This document shows positions 36,039 through 43,485 of a DNA stretch of 64,000 nucleotides, piece after piece; positions within the stretch are counted from its first letter, which is position 1, and every line of letters starts with the position of its first letter. A program made the position numbers and the translations under genes. The stretch is from Pelagivirga sediminicola. Lineage in GTDB: Bacteria > Pseudomonadota > Alphaproteobacteria > Rhodobacterales > Rhodobacteraceae. Under the pieces are notes generated by a model. The model was not told the DNA's origin, searched no databases, and saw nothing but the letters and a program-made list of their open reading frames with translations. The stretch lies in NCBI RefSeq assembly GCF_003072125.1, contig NZ_QCYH01000006.1:62001-126000 (forward strand). The letters are read 5' to 3'.

Positions 36039-36790
36039 GGCTTGGGCGCAATCATTCGGTTGCCGTTGGCGGGCGAGAAGCGCCTGACGGCCCTGCGATA
36101 CCTGCCGCGCTGAATTTCGCGGCGAAGCTTCTCGATAAGTCCGCGATTGTGCCTCTGTATTGTACTGCCCGCCAATTCTGCGTCTATATGAACCACCCCG
36201 GATGGATAGACCGTCGATGGTGGCAGGCCAGTGAACCAGTGGCTTTGAACGAACGTATCGACCGGGCGGTCGAATGTCGCGCAGTGTTTCAGCAGTTGGG
36301 CCGCGCCACTACGGCTGACGAGTTGCGCCGTGGCACCCAAGCCGGGGTTCTCCGCTTTCACGATGTTCGCACCGCATCGCTGATCAATCGGTTGCAACCT
36401 GCCCTTCGGAGCATGGGGGCGCATCTTGATGTAACCCAGGCTGCCGATGTGCCGCAAAGCCAGATCGCGGGCGGGCGCAAATAGCGGCCACTCCAGCGCG
36501 ACATCATCTTCCAGTATCAGAGCCGCATCCAGATCGCGGCGGACAATCTCGGCCCATATTTGCCTGTGGCTCAGGAAGCATCCTATTTCACCTGGACGCA
36601 GCTTAAACGGATACCACGGGCGAAACAGTCTCGGCCGGTAGACCGCGTCCAGTTCCGCTGCGGACAGGCTAGCCCCGTCCACTGCGGGCCAGATTTCACC
36701 ATCCAGCCCGCAGGTTTCCAGCAGCGCTTCTGCGTTCTTCCGCCGCGCCTCGGCGCGGGCGAGATGAAGGACAAAAGCGCCGACTTTCAT
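36035..36790 (-). CDS. family 25 glycosyltransferase (LPS glycan)
   Basis: The protein has 251 residues. The N-terminus GAFVLHLARAEARRKN, GEIGCFLSHRQIW and the LILEDDV acidic motif are characteristic of GT25 enzymes, which add galactose or glucose to lipooligosaccharide. It is the first gene of the minus-strand run GT25-GT2-kinase. The stop-codon side overlaps GT2 by 4 nt. It begins only 1 nt after the stop of the aldehyde dehydrogenase gene upstream on the same strand, so read-through from that promoter is likely. Confidence 0.85.
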   Translation of the reverse strand: MKVGAFVLHLARAEARRKNAEALLETCGLDGEIWPAVDGASLSAAELDAVYRPRLFRPWYPFKLRPGEIGCFLSHRQIWAEIVRRDLDAALILEDDVALEWPLFAPARDLALRHIGSLGYIKMRPHAPKGRLQPIDQRCGANIVKAENPGLGATAQLVSRSGAAQLLKHCATFDRPVDTFVQSHWFTGLPPSTVYPSGVVHIDAELAGSTIQRHNRGLIEKLRREIQRGRYRRAVRRFSPANGNRMIAPKP

Positions 36791-36791
36791 G

Positions 36792-38234
36792 TCAGGCCGC
36801 CGGATCGTAGCCCGAGACGGACTTGACCTCGATAAAGTCCTCGATGCCCCAGGGGCCGCCCTCGCGGCCGTTGCCGGACTGCTTCATGCCGCCGAAGGGG
36901 GCGCCCATGCCGCGGCTCTGGCCATTGACCTCGACCATGCCGGCGCGCAGCGCGCGGGCGACGCGGGCGGCGCGGGCCGGATCCTGCGTCTGGACGTAAT
37001 CGGTCAGGCCGTAGGGCGTGTTGTTGGCGATGTGGATGCCCTCCTCTTCGTCATCGAAGGGGATGATCGACAGCACCGGGCCAAAGATCTCCTCGCGGGC
37101 GATGATCATCGCGTTGTTCACATCAGCGAACACCGTCGGCTTGACGTAAAAGCCGCGGTTCAGCCCGTCGGGACGGCCGACACCGCCGGCGACAAGGCGC
37201 GCGCCCTCGTCGATGCCCTTCTGGATCAGGTCCTGGATCTTGTTGAACTGAACCTCGTTCACGACCGGGCCGATATGATCGCCCTCTTCGCTGGCGGGGC
37301 CGACCTTGATGGAATTGGCGACCTGCGTGGCGGTTTCGACCGCCTTGTCATAGACCTCGCGCTGCACGATCATGCGGGTCGGCGCGTTGCAGGACTGGCC
37401 GGAGTTGTTCATGCAATGCTCGACACCGCGCTTGACCGCGTCATCATCGGCATCGGCAAAGACCAGGTTCGCGCCCTTGCCGCCCAGCTCCAGGCTGACG
37501 CGTTTCAGCGTGTCGGCGGCGGCCTTGGAGATCAGCTTGCCCGCGCGGGACGAGCCGGTAAAGCTGACCATGTCCACGTCGGGATGCTCGGTCAGAAGGG
37601 TGCCGACGCCGGCGCCGTCGCCGTTGATCAGGTTGAACACGCCGGGGGGGAAGCCCGCCTCGTCCATCATCTCGGCGAAAACCATCGACGACAGGGGCGA
37701 TTCCTCGGACGGCTTGAGCACCATGGTGCAGCCCGCGACGGCGGCGGCCACCACTTTCAGCGTGACCTGGTTCATCGGCCAGTTCCACGGCGTGATCAGC
37801 GCGGCAACCCCGATCGGCTCGTTGCGGATATAGCTGCCGGGGGTGTCCGGATCATGGGGATGCTCGAACTCATATTCCTTCGCGGCGGCCAGAAACGCGG
37901 CGATGTGGCCTGCGCCGGCCGCTGTCTGCTGCTCGCGGGCCAGATCGATCGGCGCGCCCATCTCAAGGCTAATGGCCTGCGCCATATCCTCGGCGCGGGA
38001 TTCGTAAACCTTTGCCAGTTTCTCGACCAGCGCGATCCGCTCGGCGGGGGGCGTGTTCATCCAGTCGGGGAAGGCCGCCTTGGCCGCGGCGACGGCGGCA
38101 TCGACATCACCGTCGCAGCCCAGCGTGATGATCGCGCAGGGCTCTTCCGTCGAGGGGTTGATGACCTGGTGATCGCGCTCCTGCGCCGGATCTGACCAGT
38201 TGCCGTTGATATAGAATTGACGCTTCTCGATCAT
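36792..38234 (-). CDS. NAD(P)-dependent aldehyde dehydrogenase
   Basis: The protein has 480 residues, full length for the family. The general base is Glu249 in LELGGKGANL and the nucleophile is Cys282 in NNSGQSCNAPTR. The NAD-binding region PWNWPMNQVTLKVVAA and FTGSSRAGKLISKAA are in order. It oxidises an aldehyde to an acid; substrate unknown. The start MIEKRQFY at 38234 has GGGAG upstream; an in-frame start at 38450 would overlap the divergent peroxiredoxin gene. It shares a 209-nt divergent promoter region with that gene. Confidence 0.92.
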   Translation of the reverse strand: MIEKRQFYINGNWSDPAQERDHQVINPSTEEPCAIITLGCDGDVDAAVAAAKAAFPDWMNTPPAERIALVEKLAKVYESRAEDMAQAISLEMGAPIDLAREQQTAAGAGHIAAFLAAAKEYEFEHPHDPDTPGSYIRNEPIGVAALITPWNWPMNQVTLKVVAAAVAGCTMVLKPSEESPLSSMVFAEMMDEAGFPPGVFNLINGDGAGVGTLLTEHPDVDMVSFTGSSRAGKLISKAAADTLKRVSLELGGKGANLVFADADDDAVKRGVEHCMNNSGQSCNAPTRMIVQREVYDKAVETATQVANSIKVGPASEEGDHIGPVVNEVQFNKIQDLIQKGIDEGARLVAGGVGRPDGLNRGFYVKPTVFADVNNAMIIAREEIFGPVLSIIPFDDEEEGIHIANNTPYGLTDYVQTQDPARAARVARALRAGMVEVNGQSRGMGAPFGGMKQSGNGREGGPWGIEDFIEVKSVSGYDPAA

Positions 38235-38443
38235 GTCGGATCTCCCTTTTCCGGTTTTGTATCGGCAAGTGCGAGGGGCGCTGTCGCGCTCGTCCTTGCA
38301 CGCTTGCCCAAGACATAGTCCCGGCGCGGGCCGGTCGCAAGACGGACGCATGCCGCTGCGGCATTTCTGGGGGGTGCAAATTCGCGTCCGGGCTCTTATC
38401 TTGCGCTCAAACGCATATAACAAACCGCGAAAGGACTGCTCAC

Positions 38444-39097
38444 ATGGCATTGCGCATCAACGACACCGTCCCGAACTTCACCGCCGATACCGACCACGGC
38501 GAGATCACGTTTCACGATTTCATCGGTGACAGCTGGACGATCCTGTTCTCGCATCCCAAGGATTTCACGCCGGTCTGCACCACCGAATTCGGCGCCGTCG
38601 CGCGTCTGTCGGACGAATGGGAAAAGCGCGGCACCAAGGTGATCGGCATCTCGGTCGACAGCGCTGAGGAGCACAAGAAATGGAAAGGCGACATCGAACA
38701 GGTCGCAGGCACCAAGGCCGGCTTTCCGATCATCGCCGACGAGGGCCTGGAAGTGTCCAAGGCGTTCGACATGCTGCCCGCCGAGGCCTATATGCCCGAT
38801 GGCCGCACCCCCAATGACAGCGCGACCGTGCGCGCGGTCTTCATCATCGGCCCCGACAAGAAGCTGAAGCTGTCGATGACCTATCCGATGAACGTGGGCC
38901 GCAACTTTGCCGAGGTGCTGCGCGCGCTGGATGCGCTGCAGACCGCGGCGAAGAACAGCGTGGCAACCCCGGCCGACTGGCAGGTGGGCGAGGACGTGGT
39001 GATCCCGACATCCGTGAGTGACGCGGATGCCAAGGAAAAGTTCGGCGAATTCAACACCGTGCTGCCTTACCTGCGCATGACCAAGCTGAAAGCCTGA
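38444..39097 (+). CDS. 1-Cys peroxiredoxin (Prx6 type)
   Basis: The protein has 217 residues. The only cysteine in the protein is the peroxidatic Cys45 in HPKDFTPVCTTEFG, so it is a true 1-Cys enzyme; its length and the long C-terminal domain fit the Prx6 class. It reduces peroxides with an external thiol, glutathione or similar. A TATAAC-like -10 is seen at about 38415 upstream. An AAGGA precedes ATG 38444. A strong terminator follows. Confidence 0.94.
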   Translation: MALRINDTVPNFTADTDHGEITFHDFIGDSWTILFSHPKDFTPVCTTEFGAVARLSDEWEKRGTKVIGISVDSAEEHKKWKGDIEQVAGTKAGFPIIADEGLEVSKAFDMLPAEAYMPDGRTPNDSATVRAVFIIGPDKKLKLSMTYPMNVGRNFAEVLRALDALQTAAKNSVATPADWQVGEDVVIPTSVSDADAKEKFGEFNTVLPYLRMTKLKA

Positions 39098-39121
39098 GGC
39101 ATCTTTGCAAGCCGATGAACG

Positions 39122-39150
39122 GGCCCCGGCATCGCGCCGGGGCCTTTTTT
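39122..39150 (+). terminator. Rho-independent terminator of the peroxiredoxin gene
   Basis: GGCCCCGGC, 5-nt loop, GCCGGGGCC, then six T. The perfect 9-bp stem ends 47 nt after the stop codon. Confidence 0.92.
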
Positions 39151-39301
39151 GATCCGCCCGCGCCAGATTGCCGTCATGCGCGGGCATTCGCTGCAACGCG
39201 GCAAAACCGGCAGGATCCTGCCGGTTGCGGGGGCCGCGCGCTTGCCAGCCCGCCTTTCGTCTGGCCAATAAGCGGGGTCGATTCCTTCTGGAGAGCCCCG
39301 G

Positions 39302-39802
39302 ATGAAGATCCTGCGCAGCATTTTGGCAGCCTCGCTGCTGTTCACCGCGGCCTGTGCCGATAAGGCGCCTACCGAGTCGCCCACCATATCGAGCAGCTCG
39401 ACCATGCCGCTGCATCCCGGCGAGACGCCGCAGATCCGGCAGCTGGTCAACAAGTATGCCGACCATTACCAGGTGCCCCGGCCTCTTGTTCACAAGGTCA
39501 TCCAGCGCGAAAGCGATTATCGGCCCAATGCGCGCAACGGCCCCTATATGGGCATGATGCAGATCCTGCCCGCCACCGCCCGCGGCATGGGTTTTTCCGG
39601 GCGCGACACCGATCTTCTGGATGCCGAAACGAACCTGCATTTCGCCGTCAAGTATCTGCGCGGTGCGTGGATGGTGTCGGACGGCGACATGGACGAGGCG
39701 GTGATGTGGTATGCCAAGGGCTATTACTATGAGGCCCGCAACCGCTGCCTTCTGGTCGAGACCGAGCTGAAGACGCGCGAAATTGCCAAGCATTGCCGCT
39801 AA
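39302..39802 (+). CDS. lipoprotein with lytic-transglycosylase SLT domain
   Basis: The protein has 166 residues. Signal ends in a lipobox FTAAC with Cys18, then a Ser/Thr linker and the SLT core: Glu70 in VIQRESDYRP is the catalytic acid, GPYMGMMQILPATARGMG holds the GLMQ-like motif, and LHFAVKYLRGAW follows. It cleaves peptidoglycan strands from the periplasmic side. It differs from the transglycosylase at 22436 in length and subgroup. The stop codon overlaps the 22-bp palindrome that follows. Confidence 0.9.
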   Translation: MKILRSILAASLLFTAACADKAPTESPTISSSSTMPLHPGETPQIRQLVNKYADHYQVPRPLVHKVIQRESDYRPNARNGPYMGMMQILPATARGMGFSGRDTDLLDAETNLHFAVKYLRGAWMVSDGDMDEAVMWYAKGYYYEARNRCLLVETELKTREIAKHCR

Positions 39803-39822
39803 GGCGTTTCGCGAAACGCCTT
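39801..39822. repeat. perfect 22-bp palindrome sharing the GCGTTTCGCGAAA core
   Basis: AAGGCGTTTCG is followed directly by its exact reverse complement, with no loop. It begins inside the TAA stop of the transglycosylase gene, just as the element at 22281 begins at the lolA stop. Its core matches hairpin two of that element. Confidence 0.8.
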
Positions 39823-39888
39823 GGGCCGCTTGCCGGATTTGAGGCAAATGCCGGATACTTGGCATTTGATTGCCGCCGGAAGCTGAGG

Positions 39889-40007
39889 TAACGTCAATTC
39901 ATCGGGCCAGGACGGCCGGAACCTTTTTCTGAAGACACGTGTGGTGCGTAGGGAGCACGTGGGGTGGCAGGGGGTTTCGGCATAGGCCGGAACCCCCTGT
40001 TTTTTTT
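39889..40007 (+). ncRNA. candidate small RNA gene (promoter -10 to terminator)
   Basis: The 329-nt spacer 39803-40131 has no protein gene but much structure. A CAAATGCC/GGCATTTG hairpin (39845-39868) overlaps a possible -35 TTGATT (39866-39871); 17 nt later is TAACGT (39889-39894), giving a likely RNA start near 39901. CACGTG occurs twice (39936-39941, 39956-39961) and could pair. The transcript would end at a strong terminator, about 107 nt long. It does not contain the conserved SRP-RNA GGTCCGGAAGGAAGCAGC loop. The -10 is a poor match, so the alternative is that this is only the distant 3' end of the upstream gene. Confidence 0.35.
39968..40007 (+). terminator. strong Rho-independent terminator
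   Basis: CAGGGGGTTTCGGC pairs with GCCGGAACCCCCTG (14 bp, one G-U) around a 4-nt loop and runs into eight T. It lies 166 nt beyond the nearest plus-strand stop codon, so it may end a separate transcript. Confidence 0.93.
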
Positions 40008-40066
40008 GGCTTCCAACGTTGCTATCGCTGCGGCTCACAGGGACATGCAGTTCAGCCGCAACGCGA

Positions 40067-40092
40067 AAAGGCCCCGCCGGAACGGGGCCTTT
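40067..40092 (-). terminator. terminator of the minus-strand exported-protein gene
   Basis: AAAGGCCCCG, 6-nt loop, CGGGGCCTTT. On the minus strand the stem is followed by TTTT and lies 40 nt past the stop at 40132. It is nearly symmetrical and could act from both sides. Confidence 0.85.
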
Positions 40093-40131
40093 CGTAATCT
40101 CTGGCTCAAAGGGTCGGGCGGAAATGCTGCC

Positions 40132-40659
40132 TTACTTCGCTTTCAGCTCATTGGTGCACTTGCGGACTTCATAGACGGCATTCTTGGCGCCGCTCATGTC
40201 CACGATATAGCTTTCGGGCGTCTCGGGGAACGCGACCAGTTCCTTGCCAAGCTCGATATCCTTCACGAACTCGGGGTTGTTCACGAGGATGTAGCCGCCC
40301 TCATACCCGTCAGCCAGGCTTGCGCCAACGCCCGTTGCTTCGCCGACATAGAGGTTGCCATTGGCCAGTACGGCGATCTCCTGCTTGGGCGCGACGTCCT
40401 CGGCCAGTTGCGAGAAGAGGCCCAGATAACCGGCCTGCTCGTCCTTGGTAAATCCGAACTGGACGATGGCGCCGGATTCGCTCTGGTAGGAGGCAAAGCA
40501 GGAGCCGCGCGTCGCGTTCTCACGAATCGTCCATGCGCCGGCATCGCGATACTTGGAAATCTCGTCGCCCTTGGCGGGCAGCACTTCGGTGTCTGCGGCC
40601 AGTGTCGGTGTGGCAAAGACAAGTGCGATGGCGGTGAGGGCTGGTGTCAGCTTGATCAT
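40132..40659 (-). CDS. exported protein of unknown function
   Basis: The protein has 175 residues from MIKLTP (ATG 40659, AGGA upstream). A clean signal peptide (ALTAIALVFATPTLAAD) predicts periplasmic location. The mature part of about 150 residues has two cysteines (GSCFASYQSES near residue 53, and YEVRKCTNE near the end) that could form a disulfide, and a WTIRENATRGSC region a little like invasion-associated-locus-B proteins. That likeness is weak. No catalytic motif is recognised. It has its own terminator and a 126-nt upstream spacer, so it is probably a single-gene transcript. Confidence 0.7.
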   Translation of the reverse strand: MIKLTPALTAIALVFATPTLAADTEVLPAKGDEISKYRDAGAWTIRENATRGSCFASYQSESGAIVQFGFTKDEQAGYLGLFSQLAEDVAPKQEIAVLANGNLYVGEATGVGASLADGYEGGYILVNNPEFVKDIELGKELVAFPETPESYIVDMSGAKNAVYEVRKCTNELKAK

Positions 40660-40785
40660 GAGTAAGTCCTTTCGTGTCATAATAAAACCCGCCGAACATA
40701 TGGCGAGCTATAACCGGGCAACTTGCGCCGCCCTTCATCGTGACAACCCGCGGGTTTGTGGTTTGGTTCCGCCGCGCCGGAACAA

Positions 40786-41208
40786 TCACCCCTGCGGCAG
40801 GCCGCCGAGCGCGCAGATGATATCCCATGCCTGGCGCGTCACAGGCTGCACCGACAGGCGCGGCTGTCGCACCAGCGCCATGTCCGCAAGGCGGGGATCG
40901 GCCTTGATCACGTCGAGTGTCACCGGGCGCGGCAGTGCCGCCAGCGCGCGGATGTCCACACATTCCCAGCGGGGGCCATCCGCGGTGCCGTCTGGATGTG
41001 CCTCCGCGCAGATCTCGACAATGCCCACGATCGCCCTCTCGCTCTGGCTGTGGTAGAAGAACCCGCGATCGCCGATGGCCATCTCGCGCATGAAATTCCG
41101 CGCCTGGTAGTTGCGCACGCCGTCCCATTGCTCGCCCGCACCGCCGCGCCGGACCTGGTCCTGCCAGCTCCAGACGGACGGTTCCGTCTTGAACAGCCAG
41201 TAGCGCAT
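40786..41208 (-). CDS. EVE-domain protein
   Basis: The protein has 140 residues. RYWLFKTEPSVWSWQDQVR, WDGVRNYQARNFMREMAIGD and FFYHSQSERAIVGIVEI are the diagnostic blocks of the EVE (PUA-like) domain, thought to bind modified DNA or RNA bases. The start at MRYWLF (41208) is chosen because homology begins there. It lies 5 nt after the YciI-like gene in the same direction; this EVE-YciI pairing near tsaD is common in alphaproteobacteria. Confidence 0.92.
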   Translation of the reverse strand: MRYWLFKTEPSVWSWQDQVRRGGAGEQWDGVRNYQARNFMREMAIGDRGFFYHSQSERAIVGIVEICAEAHPDGTADGPRWECVDIRALAALPRPVTLDVIKADPRLADMALVRQPRLSVQPVTRQAWDIICALGGLPQG

Positions 41209-41213
41209 GATGG

Positions 41214-41483
41214 CTAGATGACCTTGTTCCAATGGATCAGCTCGACCGTCTCGAACAGTCCCGCCTTGCCGTAGGGATCATGTGCAACCCAGTCCTCCGC
41301 GGCGGCCATGTCCGCCACATCCAGCACCACGAGCGAGCCGCACATCTGCCCGGCTGCGTCCATCAACGGGCCCGCCTGCGCGACGGCGCCGGAATTTTTC
41401 AGATAGGCGACATGCGCGTCGCGATTGTCGAGGCGCGTTTGCAGCGCGCCGGGCTTGTCCCGGCCGATAAGGGCGATCAGCAT
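41214..41483 (-). CDS. YciI-family protein
   Basis: The protein has 89 residues, a ferredoxin-like YCII domain: LIALIGRDKPGALQTRLDNR, HVAYLK with the conserved His, and VAHDPYGKAGLFETVELIHW. Family members include a dehydrochlorinase-like fold and unknown small enzymes; no reaction is assigned here. The gene is between tsaD and the EVE gene on the same strand. The usual gpsA gene that often separates tsaD from yciI in relatives is not present. Confidence 0.9.
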   Translation of the reverse strand: MLIALIGRDKPGALQTRLDNRDAHVAYLKNSGAVAQAGPLMDAAGQMCGSLVVLDVADMAAAEDWVAHDPYGKAGLFETVELIHWNKVI

Positions 41484-41540
41484 GCTGGCTCCTTCAGTTA
41501 CATCGCCGCCAGCGTATCGCGCGGCGCGGGGCGGTGCAAT

Positions 41541-42620
41541 TCAGGCCTTGGCGCCCTTGCGGCCCGATCCCAGCATCGCGGGGCTTGCCGCGTCCAGGGG
41601 CCAGCGCGGCCTTGCGGCCAGCGTCATGTCATCGCGCACGCCCAGACGGAACAGCTCGGCCCCCGCATAGGCGATCATGGCGGCATTATCGGTGCACAGC
41701 GCCAGCGGCGGCGCCACAAAGCGTGTGTCGGCCCCCTCTGCCACATCTACCAGCGCCGCGCGGATCGCCTGATTGGCCGCGACGCCGCCCGCAACGGCCA
41801 GCAGCCGCAGATCGGGATGCGCGGCCAGCGCGCGCCGCGTCTTTTCCGCCAGCACATCGCGCACGGCGGCCTGAAATCCGGCGCACAGGTCGGCGCGGTC
41901 CTGCCGTGTCAGCCCGCCAGCCTCGGCCATCTGCGCGTTGCGCGCGCGCAGCAGGGCGGTCTTCAGCCCCGAAAAGGACATGTCGCAACCGGGCCGGTCC
42001 AGCAGGGGGCGGGGGAAGGCATGGCGCGCCGCGTCGCCCTGCCGTGCCTCGGCCTCCACGGCGGGGCCGCCGGGCTGGCCAAGGCCCAGAAGGCGTGCGG
42101 TCTTGTCGAATGCCTCGCCGGGAGCGTCGTCGATGGTGCCGCCGATGCGCGTGAATTCCTGCGCGCCGTCGACCCGCAAGAACTGGCAATGCCCGCCCGA
42201 GACCAGCAGCATGAGATAGGGATAGGGGACGGCGTCCGTCAGGCGCGGGGTCAGCGCGTGGCCCGCCAGATGGTTCACCCCGATCAGCGGCAGGTCCGCG
42301 CCCGCCGCCAGCCCCTTGGCGCACATCACGCCCGACATCACGCCGCCGATCAGCCCCGGCCCGGCGGTGACGGCAATGGCGTCCATGTCGCGCAAGGTCA
42401 AACCGCTGGCGCGCAGCACCTCGGCAACGCACAGATCCAGCTTTTCGGCATGGGCGCGTGCGGCGATTTCGGGCACGACGCCGCCGAATGCGGCATGCAG
42501 CTGCGCCTGTCCGTGCACCGTCTGCGCTAAAATTTCAGCTGTGCCATTCAAGCGCACGATGGCGGCTGCCGTGTCGTCACAGCTGCTTTCCAGTCCCAGG
42601 ATCGTCAGGGTGTCTGCCAT
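41541..42620 (-). CDS. tsaD: tRNA N6-adenosine threonylcarbamoyltransferase
   Basis: The protein has 359 residues. Kae1/TsaD motifs: [16 protein letters not shown] at the N-terminus, the metal-binding [10 protein letters not shown] (HxxxH), SGGHCQFL and [12 protein letters not shown]. With TsaB, TsaC and TsaE it makes t6A37 in ANN-decoding tRNAs, including the tRNA-Thr encoded 4 kb away. The start MADTLT at 42620 leaves an 86-nt divergent spacer to hemD. Confidence 0.96.
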   Translation of the reverse strand: MADTLTILGLESSCDDTAAAIVRLNGTAEILAQTVHGQAQLHAAFGGVVPEIAARAHAEKLDLCVAEVLRASGLTLRDMDAIAVTAGPGLIGGVMSGVMCAKGLAAGADLPLIGVNHLAGHALTPRLTDAVPYPYLMLLVSGGHCQFLRVDGAQEFTRIGGTIDDAPGEAFDKTARLLGLGQPGGPAVEAEARQGDAARHAFPRPLLDRPGCDMSFSGLKTALLRARNAQMAEAGGLTRQDRADLCAGFQAAVRDVLAEKTRRALAAHPDLRLLAVAGGVAANQAIRAALVDVAEGADTRFVAPPLALCTDNAAMIAYAGAELFRLGVRDDMTLAARPRWPLDAASPAMLGSGRKGAKA

Positions 42621-42706
42621 GGTATCGCGTCCGGTTCCGCCCGTTGCGTGTCTGTGCTGCGCCAAGTATCACTGGGCGTGCGATCCCACAACAGCGGAGC
42701 GGCCCA

Positions 42707-43438
42707 TTGCCCCCCACCATCCTCATCACCCGGCCCGAACCCGGCGCGGGCAGCTTCATTGCCGCGCTGCGGGGCCTGCCGGGGGGCGATCTGCCGGTCG
42801 TCCTCTCGCCCGTCCTGCGGATCGAGCCGCAGGGCGAACTGCCTGATCTGGAGGGGGTGCGGTGGCTGATCTTCACCTCCCAGCAGGGGGTGTTCCGCTA
42901 TGCCGAGTTGACGGCGCGGCGCGATATTCCCGTCTATGCCGTGGGCGACACCACAGCCAGCGCCGCCGAGGCGGCAGGGATGCGCGCCATCTCGTGCGGC
43001 GGCGATGCGCGCGATCTTCTGGCGCGTATCAGGGCCGACAATGCGATCGGCCCGATGCTGCATCTGCGGGGCGCCCATGCGGCGGCGGATGTGGCGGGCG
43101 CGCTTCGCGCCGAAGGGATCGCCGCGACCGATGCGGTGCTTTACGTGCAAAAGCGCCTTTCCCTGACGGAGGAGGCGCGCGCCTGCCTGAACGGCGACGC
43201 GCCGGTGATCGCGCCCGTGTTTTCACCGCGCAGCGCAGCGGCGCTCTTGGAGGGTGCGGCGCCGCGCGCGCCGCTGGTGATCCTGGCCATCAGCCGCGCT
43301 GCTGCGGACCGCGTGCCGCAGGGCGCCGCGTCCGCCTGCATCGTCGCGGACCGGCCCGATGCCGCCGGAATGTTGCGCGCCTGGCCCGCCGCGCTGGCCG
43401 AGGCGTATCGCCTTGAGGGAACAAAGAGTGCGCAGTAA
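42707..43438 (+). CDS. hemD: uroporphyrinogen-III synthase
   Basis: The protein has 243 residues. PTILITRPEPGAG, WLIFTSQQGV and the VYAVGDTTASAAEAAGM block match HemD; the family is poorly conserved otherwise. It closes and isomerises hydroxymethylbilane to uroporphyrinogen III in heme, siroheme and cobalamin synthesis. The start is TTG 42707: the family N-terminus begins here, GGAG lies about 8 nt upstream, and no ATG or GTG is in frame nearby. hemC is not in the window. The Mic60-like gene follows at 47 nt. Confidence 0.87.
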   Translation: MPPTILITRPEPGAGSFIAALRGLPGGDLPVVLSPVLRIEPQGELPDLEGVRWLIFTSQQGVFRYAELTARRDIPVYAVGDTTASAAEAAGMRAISCGGDARDLLARIRADNAIGPMLHLRGAHAAADVAGALRAEGIAATDAVLYVQKRLSLTEEARACLNGDAPVIAPVFSPRSAAALLEGAAPRAPLVILAISRAAADRVPQGAASACIVADRPDAAGMLRAWPAALAEAYRLEGTKSAQ

Positions 43439-43485
43439 GGTTGTCAGGTTCAGAATAACGGGCAGATTCGGAAGGGACGGCTGAC

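Noticed and set aside
35178-36790. Horizontally acquired LPS island
   Set aside because: Only two glycosyltransferase genes and a kinase-like gene, no mobility genes or flanking repeats; base composition is not clearly different by eye.
39889-40007. Signal-recognition-particle RNA (ffs)
   Set aside because: The invariant GGTCCGGAAGGAAGCAGC loop is missing.
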